DNA of 32,475 nt from Actinomycetes bacterium (lineage in GTDB: Bacteria > Actinomycetota > Aquicultoria > Aquicultorales > Aquicultoraceae): contig JAJYQA010000015.1 in the NCBI GenBank assembly GCA_021794835.1, forward strand, positions 1 through 32,475, given 5' to 3'. Position numbers and translations under genes: made by a program. The notes beneath the pieces are model-generated. The model saw only the letters and a program-made list of their open reading frames with translations, did no database searches and had not been told where the DNA came from. The first letter of the stretch is position 1, and every line of letters starts with the position of its first letter. Shown in pieces: positions 9,074 to 17,054 of this stretch.

Positions 9074-10020
9074 TAAACATCCTTTAAATAATTAATAACC
9101 GCCTCTAAAGGCTCCGGTTTATCTGTTGTCAGGATATTCGCCTGTTTATCAATCCTTTTAATAATCTTGGATAGGACATCGCCCGGACCTATTTCGATAA
9201 ATGTCCTTATGCCTAGACCGATCATCTGCTCTATGGATTGCTGCCATTTTACCGAAGAAGACATCTGTGAGCGAAGGGCATCTCGCAACTCTATGGCATC
9301 AACCGCCGGCCGCGCCATTGTATTTGGCACAATTGGCACTTCGGAGGTTAAGAAGATACAGTTATCTAGAAGCTTCTTAAACTGTTCCTCTGCGCCGGCC
9401 ATCATTGGTGAGTGAAAAGCCCCACTTACAGGAAGCTCGACAATCTTCTTTGCGCCGGCCATCTTTAGAGCCCGAATGGCTGATTCCGTTATGTAAGCCT
9501 CAACTGAAACAACAATTTGGCCGGAGCAGTTATAGTTGGCAATAGCAATCGTACCTTGATCGGATAGCTCTTCGACCGCATCTTCAACTACCCTTAAATC
9601 TGCACCTAAAACCGCAAGCATCTTGCCTGGATATTTCTTAGCCTCTTTGCTCATTATTTCAGCTCTTTTTGCCACTATGCGCAAGCCATCGGAGAACTTA
9701 AATGTCTGAGAGGCGGTAAGCGCGCTATATTCGCCTAGGCTATGGCCAGCCATAATTTGTGGCTGAAAGCCATAGTTGTCGATAACTCTGTAAATGCCGA
9801 TGCTTAGAATATACACGCACAGTTGCGTATTAATTGTATTATTTAGCGTTTCTTCGGGCCCGTTAATACAGATGTCTAAATAGTCTGTCCCAAGTATTTC
9901 TTTTGCTTGCGTGAAGGTACGCTTTATCCCGGGATACTTATCAATGATATCCTTACCCATCCCGACATATTGCGACCCTTGGCCGGGGAAAACAAATGCT
10001 ATTCCATCCATACGCGCCAT
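9073..10020 (-). CDS. fabD: Malonyl-CoA:ACP transacylase
   Basis: Loads malonyl groups onto ACP. It shows FVFPGQGSQ (9-17), the active-site GHSLGEYSA with S94, and GAFHSPMM containing the catalytic histidine. The start is set at the ATG at 10020 (MARMDGIAFVFPGQG), preceded by ACGAGGAATT, giving 315 residues, the normal size. The open frame runs 51 codons further upstream to 10173, but that extension encodes the translated intergenic repeat (CHPERSRRRSRGIS) and should not be annotated as protein. The stop overlaps the fabG start. Confidence 0.96.
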   Translation of the reverse strand: MARMDGIAFVFPGQGSQYVGMGKDIIDKYPGIKRTFTQAKEILGTDYLDICINGPEETLNNTINTQLCVYILSIGIYRVIDNYGFQPQIMAGHSLGEYSALTASQTFKFSDGLRIVAKRAEIMSKEAKKYPGKMLAVLGADLRVVEDAVEELSDQGTIAIANYNCSGQIVVSVEAYITESAIRALKMAGAKKIVELPVSGAFHSPMMAGAEEQFKKLLDNCIFLTSEVPIVPNTMARPAVDAIELRDALRSQMSSSVKWQQSIEQMIGLGIRTFIEIGPGDVLSKIIKRIDKQANILTTDKPEPLEAVINYLKDV

Positions 10021-10055
10021 AATTCCTCGTTCCTCGAAATTAGCTCGCAGCTCAC

Positions 10056-10157
10056 AGGGTGAAAGCAAGTAATGAGGGCAAGTAATTTTTGATTGTATAA
10101 TTGAGATCCCTCGACTCCGCCTTCGGCTACGCTCGGGATGACAATTGCTTTCACCCT
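10056..10157. repeat. Inverted-repeat element inserted in intergenic repeat copy B
   Basis: A 13-bp perfect inverted repeat (AGGGTGAAAGCAA at 10056-10068, complement at 10145-10157) flanks about 76 bp. The centre holds a GC-rich part, CTCGACTCCGCCTTCGGCTA (10113-10132) followed by CGCTCGGGATGAC. That core resembles a short intergenic repeat whose translation (HPERSRRRSRGIS) often appears as a spurious N-terminal extension in genome annotations. The arms and size suggest a MITE-like or REP-like element without its own genes. Confidence 0.6.
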
Positions 10158-10224
10158 CGTATCTTTTTACCAATTAACCGATTCACCGGTTTTTAATTCG
10201 AAATTCGTAATTTCGAATTACCTA
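10158..10224 (-). repeat. Dispersed intergenic repeat, copy B, at the fabK stop codon
   Basis: Reading on the minus strand from the fabK stop TAG: GTAATTCGAAATTACGAATT, then TCGAATTAAAAACCGGTGAA, then TCGGTTAATTGG. It matches copies A and C in order and in position directly after a stop codon. CGAAATT-ACG-AATTTCG is a near-perfect palindrome within it. The 18-mer CTCATTACTTGCTTTCAC of copy A also recurs here, at 10076-10059. Confidence 0.7.
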
Positions 10225-11181
10225 GACTGGATTAATTTGGAGTACAACCTCTTGTAGTCGCCCAATAACTTCCTCGGTTTCCTCAACCATCTCTTTGATA
10301 ATTTCAGCTACCGGTTTTATATCTTTTACAAGACCAGCAATTTGACCGGCCATGACGCTTCCATAATTCATATCGCCTTCGACTGCAGCCAGGTGTAGTT
10401 TACCGGTTCCTAACTTCTCCAAATCCTCAACCGGAGCCCCTTCTTTTTCAAGCCGATCAAACTCCCGGCTTAGCTTGTTTTTCAAGATCCTAACCGGGTG
10501 ACCAGTCGTACGGCCCGTGACGGTCGTATCCCTATCTTTTGCTGTTAATAGTTTTTGCTTCCAGTTCTCGTGAACAGTACACTCGGTTGTGCATATAAAT
10601 CTAGTGCCAATTTGAACGCCGTTTGCTCCTAAGGACAATGCCGCCGCGATGCCTCTTCCATCCGCAATTCCCCCTGCCGCTATGACGGGGATATTCACTG
10701 CATCTACTACTTGCGGAACAAGAGCCATAGTAGTGAGTTCACCCACATGTCCCCCAGACTCGGTTCCTTCGGCGATAACTGCATCAACACCCGCCTTCTC
10801 CATTCTCTGGGCCAAAGCTACGGAAGGGATTACGGGAATGACTTTAGTTCCTATTTCCTTAAATCTGCCAATAAAAGCCCCTGGGTTGCCAGCTCCGGTA
10901 GTGATAACTGGAACTCGCTCTTCTAGGGTTACTTCAATAAGCTCATTTATGTGAGGGGTAAGAAGCATCAAATTTACCCCAAAAGGCTTGTTCGTCATTT
11001 TTTTGGCTTTGCGTATCTCCTGCCGCAAGGTGTTGGCCGGCATCTGGCCAGCACCTATAATGCCCAATCCTCCTGCATTAGAGACCGCGGCGACCAGCTC
11101 TGCGGTCGACACCCAGGCCATCCCTCCTTGGATAATAGGGTAATCAATTCCCAGAAGATCGCAAAGTTTTGTTCGTATCAA
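10222..11181 (-). CDS. fabK: Enoyl-[acyl carrier protein] reductase II, FMN-dependent
   Basis: Flavoprotein of the nitronate monooxygenase/FabK family. In this cluster it is the likely enoyl-ACP reductase, and no FabI-like gene is visible. Motifs include DYPIIQGGMAWVS near the N-terminus, GNPGAF, GTESGGHVGE (FMN and active-site region), PVIAAGGIADGRG and GANGVQIGTRF. The start is taken at a TTG at 11181: GGGAGG lies 9 nt upstream and the downstream sequence matches the family. This gives 319 residues. An in-frame ATG at 11205 would overlap fabH and lacks a ribosome binding site. The fabH stop lies inside this gene's ribosome binding region. Function as FabK rather than another nitronate monooxygenase rests on context. 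Confidence 0.9.
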   Translation of the reverse strand: MIRTKLCDLLGIDYPIIQGGMAWVSTAELVAAVSNAGGLGIIGAGQMPANTLRQEIRKAKKMTNKPFGVNLMLLTPHINELIEVTLEERVPVITTGAGNPGAFIGRFKEIGTKVIPVIPSVALAQRMEKAGVDAVIAEGTESGGHVGELTTMALVPQVVDAVNIPVIAAGGIADGRGIAAALSLGANGVQIGTRFICTTECTVHENWKQKLLTAKDRDTTVTGRTTGHPVRILKNKLSREFDRLEKEGAPVEDLEKLGTGKLHLAAVEGDMNYGSVMAGQIAGLVKDIKPVAEIIKEMVEETEEVIGRLQEVVLQINPV

Positions 11182-11195
11182 TGCTCTTTCCCTCC

Positions 11196-12185
11196 CTAAT
11201 ACCATCTAACAACATTAGCTCCCCAAGTAAGCCCGGCTCCATATCCTACAAACACCAGTACGTCGCCTCTCTTAAGAGACCCTGTTTTGTAAAGGTCATA
11301 GAGCGCCAATGGAATAGATGCCGTAGAAGTATTGCCGTACCTATCTAAGTTCACAACAACTTTTTCTTTACTTATGCCAAGCCTTTCGGCTCCTGAGTTA
11401 ATAATCCTTATGTTTGCCTGGTGGGGCACTAAATAATCAATATCATCCACTGTAAGACCGGCTTTGTCCAATGCTTTTTGGACGGCCTCAGGAAAAACTC
11501 TTACCGCAAACTTGAATACCTCGCTGCCGTTCATGTAAACGTAGTGAAGACCCTCTTTTATGGATTGCTCGCTCCCCGGGTGGCAAGAGCCGCCGGCGGG
11601 GATCTTTAAAAGATCCGCACCCGACCCATCGGCTGCAAGGTAGCTAGACAAAAGGCCGTATCCTTTCTCGGCCCTACGTAAAACAAACGCTCCCGCCCCG
11701 TCTCCAAAAAGGATACAGGTACCCCTATCCTTCCAGTTTATATGCCTTGTAAATGCGTCGGCGCCGATAAAAAGTACCGTCTTGTACATGCCGGTCTCAA
11801 TAAATTGCGACGCAACAGTCAGTCCGTAAACAAACCCGGTGCAGGCAGCCTGCAGATCAAACGCGGCCGCCCCTTTAGAATTTAGCTTTTTCTGAACAAG
11901 ACAAGCGGTAGATGGAAATATCATATCCGGCGTTGAGGCTGCAACGAGTATTAAATCGACTTCGTCTATGTGAACGCCCGCATCTTCAAGGGCCGCCTTT
12001 GCCGCGGGAACCGCCAGGTCTGATGTTGCGGTATCTCCTTCAACAACTCTCCGTTCAACAATACCGGTTCTGGTCCTTATCCACTCATCGCTTGTATCAA
12101 CTATTTTTTCCAGTTCGCTATTTGTAAGTATTTTTTCTGGGACATACACTCCCATACCGGCTATCCCGGCAGGACCATTATACAT
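11196..12185 (-). CDS. fabH: Beta-ketoacyl-[acyl carrier protein] synthase III
   Basis: Initiates chain synthesis by condensing an acyl-CoA primer with malonyl-ACP. The Cys-His-Asn triad is visible: C115 (LQAACTGFVYGL), H255 (VPHQANIRI) and N285 (RYGNTSTASIP). GDGAGAFVL is also conserved. 329 residues is normal. The ATG overlaps the plsX stop by 8 bp, and AAAGGAAAAG within plsX serves as ribosome binding site. Straight-chain versus branched primer preference cannot be read from the sequence. Confidence 0.97.
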   Translation of the reverse strand: MYNGPAGIAGMGVYVPEKILTNSELEKIVDTSDEWIRTRTGIVERRVVEGDTATSDLAVPAAKAALEDAGVHIDEVDLILVAASTPDMIFPSTACLVQKKLNSKGAAAFDLQAACTGFVYGLTVASQFIETGMYKTVLFIGADAFTRHINWKDRGTCILFGDGAGAFVLRRAEKGYGLLSSYLAADGSGADLLKIPAGGSCHPGSEQSIKEGLHYVYMNGSEVFKFAVRVFPEAVQKALDKAGLTVDDIDYLVPHQANIRIINSGAERLGISKEKVVVNLDRYGNTSTASIPLALYDLYKTGSLKRGDVLVFVGYGAGLTWGANVVRWY

Positions 12186-13191
12186 TAATAAATGCTTTTC
12201 CTTTCAAGTCTTCTTTGATTTTTGATACAACGTTGTCCTTTACAGCATTTACGGCCTGTAAAATTGCATTAGTGATTGCTTTAGCAGAAGAGCTGCCATG
12301 ACAGATAACGCAGACACCATTTACTCCTAAAAGAAGCGTGCCGCCGTATTCTTCATAGTCGAGCCTTTTTATCATTTTCCTCAAGCCAGGTTTAAGTAGC
12401 AGACCACCAATTTTTCCCATAAAAGAACTATTAACTATTGTTTTTAGCTCCGCAAAGACCGCTTTGACCAGGCTCTCGGATAGCTTCAAAACTATATTCC
12501 CTGTGTAGCCGTCGCAGACAATAATGTCGACAGTTCCCCGGGGGATGTCATGGCCCTCGACGTTTCCGTAAAAGTTAAGGCTTGATTTATCGAGTAGCTG
12601 GTAAGCTTCTTTTACAAGATCATTGCCCTTGGTTTTTTCCTCACCTAGGCTTAGAAGCCCGATCGAAGGGTTTTCTATCTTTAAAACAGAGCTTAGATAA
12701 GAATTCGCCATTATGGCGAAGTCAAGCAAGTTCTCGGGCTTACACTCGGCGTTTGCACCGGCATCCAAAAGATAGGTTGCCCGCTCTTTGATCGGAAATC
12801 TAGCAAGTATCGCGGGCCGAGAAATGCCCTTTATCCTACCCATTATCAGTAAGGCCGCCGCCATGACGGCGCCTGTATTACCTGGAGTCACGAGTGCTTG
12901 GGCCTTTCCCTCTTTTACCAGCCTACTACCTACGACAATAGTTGATTGACTTTTGTTTCTTACCGCCCAGACAGGCTCCTCGTTCATATTTATAACTTCG
13001 GACGCGTGTTCTATCTTTATATTACTAGGCCATCCGCTTTTTTCTAGTTCTGATTTAATAAGCTCTTCAGGGCCTAAGAGCACAATATCTACGTAAGAGA
13101 CAATCTTCGACGCGTCTAAACAGCCCTTTATGACCTCAGCCGGGCCCCGGTCGCCTCCCACAGTATCAACTAATATTACAATATTTTTCAT
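12178..13191 (-). CDS. plsX: Phosphate acyltransferase PlsX
   Basis: Converts acyl-ACP to acyl-phosphate, the donor for glycerol-3-phosphate acylation by PlsY. Recognised by TPGNTGAVMAAALL, RPAILARFP, LLDAGANAECKPENLLDFA, LGEEKTKGN and CDGYTGNIVLKLSE. 337 residues is the usual length. The normally near-invariant N-terminal D-A-M-G-G-D reads D-T-V-G-G-D here, a mild oddity. The ribosome binding site is weak. It is the first gene of the plsX-fab unit and follows a 404-bp non-coding region with several inverted repeats, probably including the promoter. Confidence 0.96.
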   Translation of the reverse strand: MKNIVILVDTVGGDRGPAEVIKGCLDASKIVSYVDIVLLGPEELIKSELEKSGWPSNIKIEHASEVINMNEEPVWAVRNKSQSTIVVGSRLVKEGKAQALVTPGNTGAVMAAALLIMGRIKGISRPAILARFPIKERATYLLDAGANAECKPENLLDFAIMANSYLSSVLKIENPSIGLLSLGEEKTKGNDLVKEAYQLLDKSSLNFYGNVEGHDIPRGTVDIIVCDGYTGNIVLKLSESLVKAVFAELKTIVNSSFMGKIGGLLLKPGLRKMIKRLDYEEYGGTLLLGVNGVCVICHGSSSAKAITNAILQAVNAVKDNVVSKIKEDLKGKAFINV

Positions 13192-13440
13192 CCGTATTGG
13201 CTACCTTATTTTAAACTCCGTCATATAGTTCGATATCTAATATTATCATAGGATAACACGAATTTAGTTATCTAGTGAGGTCTGCATTTCAGGCTTTAAC
13301 CTGCAAGCAATCACTAGCTATAAAGATTACAGGATTTATATGTTTTGAGGCAATAGTAAATAGCAGTAGTTTTCTTAAAGCACTGCTGCGGTAGCATAAG
13401 GGCTTTAGCTCTGCTAAACCATTTCACCGTACCGTGGAGC
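13192..13440 (-). promoter_or_regulatory. Structured leader and likely promoter region of the plsX-fab operon
   Basis: No coding frame is apparent. An imperfect 46-nt hairpin spans 13272-13317: outer arms CTAGTGA/TCACTAG, inner CAGG/CCTG around a 6-nt loop. Closer to plsX, TTATC at 13243-13247, GATAA at 13252-13256 and GTTATC at 13267-13272 form overlapping inverted half-sites next to an AT-rich stretch (TATGATAATATT on the minus strand) that could hold a -10 element. Upstream, AGCAGT/ACTGCT and GGGCTTTAGCTC-type complementarities occur at 13360-13415. No known riboswitch is recognised, and no FapR consensus is seen. Confidence 0.35.
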
Positions 13441-13456
13441 GCCCGATAAATCGGGC
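13441..13456. repeat. Short perfect palindrome
   Basis: GCCCGAT at 13441-13447 and ATCGGGC at 13450-13456 form a 7-bp stem with a 2-nt loop. No T-tract follows on either strand, so it is not a canonical terminator. It lies at the junction between the plsX leader and repeat copy C. Confidence 0.5.
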
Positions 13457-13598
13457 AACTAAATTATCCTATTCACCCATTTTTCCTTTTCGCCGATTCA
13501 CCGGTTTTAACCCTGGACCCCGGTCCCTGTCTTATTCCGGTTCACCAGTTCACCAGTCTTTAATTCGCCAACCGAAATTCGTAATTCGATATTCCTTA
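13457..13598 (-). repeat. Dispersed intergenic repeat, copy C, at the stop codon of the DRTGG gene
   Basis: From the TAA at 13598-13596 the minus strand reads GGAATATCGAATTACGAATT, then TCGG, GCGAATTAAAGACTGGTGAA and CTGGTGAACCGG. This is the same succession of modules as copies A and B. After a GC-rich block (GGGACCGGGGTCCAGGG) a second ACCGGTGAATCGGCGAA unit appears, so this copy seems internally expanded. Confidence 0.65.
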
Positions 13599-14654
13599 GA
13601 TTCCTATATCAGAAAGCAACGCATTCACGTCGACACTTTGCTTTACTAACTCGTATACCCGTTGCACCTTTTGAGTCTGGTGTATTCTAACTCTTCCAAC
13701 CAGTTCATCGGTCTTCTCGACAGCCGTCAATGTATCAAAATCAACTAGGATCATGGGGATGCCGAGATCCTCTGCCCTAGCCATAACAACCGGGCTAGGC
13801 TGTAGGTTACCGGTTAGAATTAAGGCCTTTGTTGGCGTCTCTAAGGCAGCAAGCTGCACGTCGGCTCGATCGCCACCGGTAATTACCGCCTTATTTGTCG
13901 TTCTCTGGAAAAATCTTAACGCCTTCTCCTGCCCCATTGCCCCGACCATAAAATTCTCGACTAGCTCGTCAGTCTTGTTCGTCGCGGTAAGTATGGTGCC
14001 ATTTAGATGATCCGCAATTTCACCAACAGTTACAGATATAAGCATCTTATCCCGCGGCATTATACCGTAGGTCTTTATCCCTTTTTGCTCTAGGTAAGGC
14101 AAAATCATATCAACGACCGGCCTCTGGCTGTTGGGCACCTGGTTGAAAATAACGCCCAGAAGCTTATCCCCAAGAAGATCTCGGGCCTCAAGAATATCAT
14201 CGACCACCAGCTCTGATCTATACCTCACCACCAAGACTACTGGAGCATTGAGCAATTCAGATATTTGAAAGGCGGACGCGTTAATAAACCGGCCCTCGTT
14301 AACGTCGGCCCCGTTTTCCAGCAAGACAACGTCTTTGCCTTTGGATATCTTCAGATAAGCATCTTTTATAATCTTTCCGCTGTCGATGCCTTGCCCGCGC
14401 AGATGGTCATGCATAAACTTTCTCGTAAGGGAAATTGGCGCCACGTCTTCGATGTTTTCTTCTATTTCAAGACGTTTTAGGATATAGTATGCGTCCAGAT
14501 CGACGGTTTTGTCATTAACCCTGCCCGGAGTTGTGCCTATCGGCTTCATATAGCCGACAATTTTGCCCCTCTCTTTCAATATTAATCCAAGGCTTAGGCA
14601 AATGCCCGTCTTGCCAGAGTAAGCCTCGGTTGAGACGACGTAAAGGTTTGCCAT
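13596..14654 (-). CDS. BioD-like/DRTGG-domain protein (phosphotransacetylase N-terminal-type)
   Basis: 352 residues in two parts. The first ~200 form a dethiobiotin-synthetase-like P-loop domain (STEAYSGKTG near residues 8-17, KPIGTTPG, LLENGAD). Residues ~210-320 form a DRTGG domain (MPRDKMLISVTVGEIA, AVITGGDRADVQLAALET, LILTGNLQPSP). Such fusions form the regulatory N-terminus of long phosphotransacetylases and also occur alone. The catalytic phosphotransacetylase domain is absent, so this is not a Pta enzyme by itself. It starts 6 nt after the acyl-CoA synthetase, with GAGGGGAT as ribosome binding site. Close coupling suggests a regulatory or accessory role in acetate/acetyl-CoA metabolism; that role is inferred. 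Confidence 0.85.
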   Translation of the reverse strand: MANLYVVSTEAYSGKTGICLSLGLILKERGKIVGYMKPIGTTPGRVNDKTVDLDAYYILKRLEIEENIEDVAPISLTRKFMHDHLRGQGIDSGKIIKDAYLKISKGKDVVLLENGADVNEGRFINASAFQISELLNAPVVLVVRYRSELVVDDILEARDLLGDKLLGVIFNQVPNSQRPVVDMILPYLEQKGIKTYGIMPRDKMLISVTVGEIADHLNGTILTATNKTDELVENFMVGAMGQEKALRFFQRTTNKAVITGGDRADVQLAALETPTKALILTGNLQPSPVVMARAEDLGIPMILVDFDTLTAVEKTDELVGRVRIHQTQKVQRVYELVKQSVDVNALLSDIGI

Positions 14655-14660
14655 ATCCCC

Positions 14661-16757
14661 TCACTCTCCTATCGTAATCCTAACATCTGCGGCAACGCCG
14701 CCATGTCCTTTATCAAGAACCATAAATGGGTTTATATCCATCTCTATTATCTCTGGAAAATCGGTTACAAGTTGCGACACTTTAAGGATTGTATCCACAA
14801 TAGCGTCTATATCCGCGCTTGGTTGGCCCCGCACACCCCGAAGAAGCGCGTAGGCGCGTATCTCTTGAACCATCCTTCTTGCCTCTAGCTCGGAGACGGG
14901 GGCTACCCTAAACGAGACATCCTTTAAAACTTCGACATAGATCCCGCCAAGACCAAAGAGGATAAGGTGCCCGAACTGGGGGTCGCGGTTTACGCCGATG
15001 ATCGTTTCGCGGGCTCCGGATACCATCTCTTGGACGCATATCCCCCAAATAAGAGCCTGCGGCATAAATCTGGTCACATTTGTAACGATACGATTAAAGG
15101 AAGTCTCAAGCTCAGTCTCATCTCGTACGCCAACCGCAATCCCGCCAACATCGCTCTTATGCAAGATGTCAGGTGAGGCCACTTTTAAAACAAGCGGAAA
15201 ACCAAGGTGCCTGCCGACTCTTAGGGCCTCGTCGACATCGTGGGCCAGGACACACTTTGCGATCCTTATGCCGTAGGCGTCAACAACCTGCGACGCCTGT
15301 ATATCGGGGAGATCGCGCCTTCCAAGCTTAATCGACTCGTCAAATATCTCGCGCACGGTACGCTTGTGAACTGTAAACGTCTCATAGGTTTTCGCCGGCT
15401 GTTCTTTAAAGTTAATATATGAGAGAACGGCAGCGACTGTCTCGATGGCTCGCTCGGGATAGTAGTAGTTTGGGACTTTGTTCTCGGTAAGTATTTTTAT
15501 CCCTGATGCAACATCAGCTCTACCCATAAAGCAGGCGTAAATAAGTTTATCGGGGTAGCTCTGGGAAAGCGATGCGATAACCCGCGCCGTTTCATCTATT
15601 TCGGTCATTGCCTGTGGGGTTAGGATAACTACTGCAGCCGACACGTCATCATCTTTAAGAACCAACTCGAGAGCTGTCTTATATCTATCGGCCTTAGCAT
15701 CCCCTAACACATCAACTGGATTATAGAGGCCAGCAGCCGGTGGGAGAGTTTCCCTTAGGGCATCTATTGTCTCGCGGCTGAAAGCGGCAAGCGGCACCCC
15801 ATGTTTTTCACAGGCATCGGTTGCCATGATGCCAGGTCCGCCCGCGTTGGTTAGAATTGCGACATTTCGTCCCTTTGGTAGAGGCTGGTATGCAAATCCG
15901 ACCGCATAGTCAAAGAGATCTTCAACTGAGTTTGCCCGGATAATCCCACTTTGTTTAAAGGCACTATTAAACGCCTGCTCTGAGCCGGCTAGCGTGCCGG
16001 TGTGCGAAGACACCGCCCTCGCACCGGCATCGGTAACTCCGGACTTTATTGCTATGATCGGCTTTTCTTTGGATACCTCGGTGGCGATGTTTACGAACTC
16101 ACGACCGCTGCTTATCCCCTCCATATAGGTACAGATAACTTTGGTCTGGTTATCAGCCCTTAATGCTTGTAGGAGGTCTATCTCGCTTATATCGGCCTTG
16201 TTTCCCAGGCTTACAAATTTAGAAAAACCGATATGCTCAGCCTTGGCCCAATCAAGGATTGCAGTAAGAAGCGCGCCCGATTGAGAGATCATGGCAATGT
16301 TTCCCTTATAGGGGGCTTCTTTTGCAAATGTGGCGTTAAGGCCGCAACCGGTATCAGCCACACCAAGGCAGTTCGGACCTAAGACCCTAATACCAAAGCG
16401 ACTTGCTATGTCCATTACCTCTCGTTCAAGCTTTGCGCCCTCGATGCCGGTTTCCTTAAAGCCGGCAGAAATAATAACCGCCACCTTAACCCCCTTTTCA
16501 CCCGCCTCCTCCAATGCCTGAGGGACGAGTTTTGCAGGGACAACAATGACGGTCAATTCAACCGGCTCTAGAATATCTTTAATTGAAGCGTAAACTTTTT
16601 CGCCGTGAATCTCTTTTGCTTTAGGATTCACCGCGAAATATTTTCCTTCGAAGCCAGCTTCTCTTATGTTATCAAAAATGTCATGGCCGACATTTCCCTC
16701 TTCGCGGCCAACGCCAATAACTGCTACTGCAGTTGGACAAAATAATCCTTCAAGCAT
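14661..16757 (-). CDS. Acetate-CoA ligase (ADP-forming), fused alpha-beta subunits
   Basis: NDP-forming acyl-CoA synthetase that interconverts acetyl-CoA (or another acyl-CoA), ADP and phosphate with acetate, CoA and ATP, giving substrate-level ATP in fermenters. The 698 residues comprise a CoA-binding domain (about 5-130, FAVNPKAKEIHG and GPNCLGV), succinyl-CoA-ligase-like domains (MISQSGAL), the phosphorylated histidine H252 in SSHTGTLAGS, and a C-terminal ATP-grasp domain from about 475 (FPLVLKVASPDILHKSDVGG and MDINPFMV). All modules are complete. It starts 40 nt after rpmF and precedes the DRTGG gene by 6 nt. Acyl specificity cannot be read. Confidence 0.93.
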   Translation of the reverse strand: MLEGLFCPTAVAVIGVGREEGNVGHDIFDNIREAGFEGKYFAVNPKAKEIHGEKVYASIKDILEPVELTVIVVPAKLVPQALEEAGEKGVKVAVIISAGFKETGIEGAKLEREVMDIASRFGIRVLGPNCLGVADTGCGLNATFAKEAPYKGNIAMISQSGALLTAILDWAKAEHIGFSKFVSLGNKADISEIDLLQALRADNQTKVICTYMEGISSGREFVNIATEVSKEKPIIAIKSGVTDAGARAVSSHTGTLAGSEQAFNSAFKQSGIIRANSVEDLFDYAVGFAYQPLPKGRNVAILTNAGGPGIMATDACEKHGVPLAAFSRETIDALRETLPPAAGLYNPVDVLGDAKADRYKTALELVLKDDDVSAAVVILTPQAMTEIDETARVIASLSQSYPDKLIYACFMGRADVASGIKILTENKVPNYYYPERAIETVAAVLSYINFKEQPAKTYETFTVHKRTVREIFDESIKLGRRDLPDIQASQVVDAYGIRIAKCVLAHDVDEALRVGRHLGFPLVLKVASPDILHKSDVGGIAVGVRDETELETSFNRIVTNVTRFMPQALIWGICVQEMVSGARETIIGVNRDPQFGHLILFGLGGIYVEVLKDVSFRVAPVSELEARRMVQEIRAYALLRGVRGQPSADIDAIVDTILKVSQLVTDFPEIIEMDINPFMVLDKGHGGVAADVRITIGE

Positions 16758-16797
16758 CCTTAACCACCTAAACAGGGTTTAAAGTGCTTATTCCCAA

Positions 16798-16977
16798 TTA
16801 CTCCACTTCAAGAACTTCTCTTTTGTTATAATATCCACACGATGAGCAAACGCGGTGCGGTAGTTTGGGCTCGTGGCACTGGGGGCACTCGACAAGCGTA
16901 GGTCCGGTTGCTGCCAACCAATGAGCTTTTCTTGAGTTTTTGCGAGCGTGCGAGGTTCTCCTCTTCGGTACTGCCAT
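16798..16977 (-). CDS. rpmF: 50S ribosomal protein L32
   Basis: A 59-residue basic protein beginning [20 protein letters not shown] and containing a four-cysteine zinc ribbon ([20 protein letters not shown]). It is the large-subunit protein L32. GGGAGG lies 8 nt before the ATG. A different, overlapping frame on the same strand gives a longer ORF, but that has no family features. L32 normally lies directly beside yceD; here three unrelated genes, about 4.5 kb, separate them. Confidence 0.96.
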   Translation of the reverse strand: MAVPKRRTSHARKNSRKAHWLAATGPTLVECPQCHEPKLPHRVCSSCGYYNKREVLEVE

Positions 16978-17054
16978 ATATTTAGCACCTCCCTGGCAAT
17001 CTTAAAACAAACAATGTCATTTTACACGCGTCCAGGGAATATGTCTAGGCTAGA

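Noticed and set aside
10021-10173. Long N-terminal part of FabD
   Set aside because: The segment encodes a translated intergenic repeat and lies before the conserved FabD start with its own ribosome binding site.
13441-13456. GCCCGAT/ATCGGGC palindrome as a terminator
   Set aside because: No T-tract follows on either strand; it is kept only as a palindrome.
13596-14654. Complete phosphotransacetylase (Pta)
   Set aside because: Only the BioD-like and DRTGG parts are present; the catalytic acetyl/butyryl transferase domain is missing.
16788-16988. 66-codon minus-strand frame over the rpmF region
   Set aside because: It is out of frame with the zinc-ribbon L32 protein, which has the better ribosome binding site and family match.
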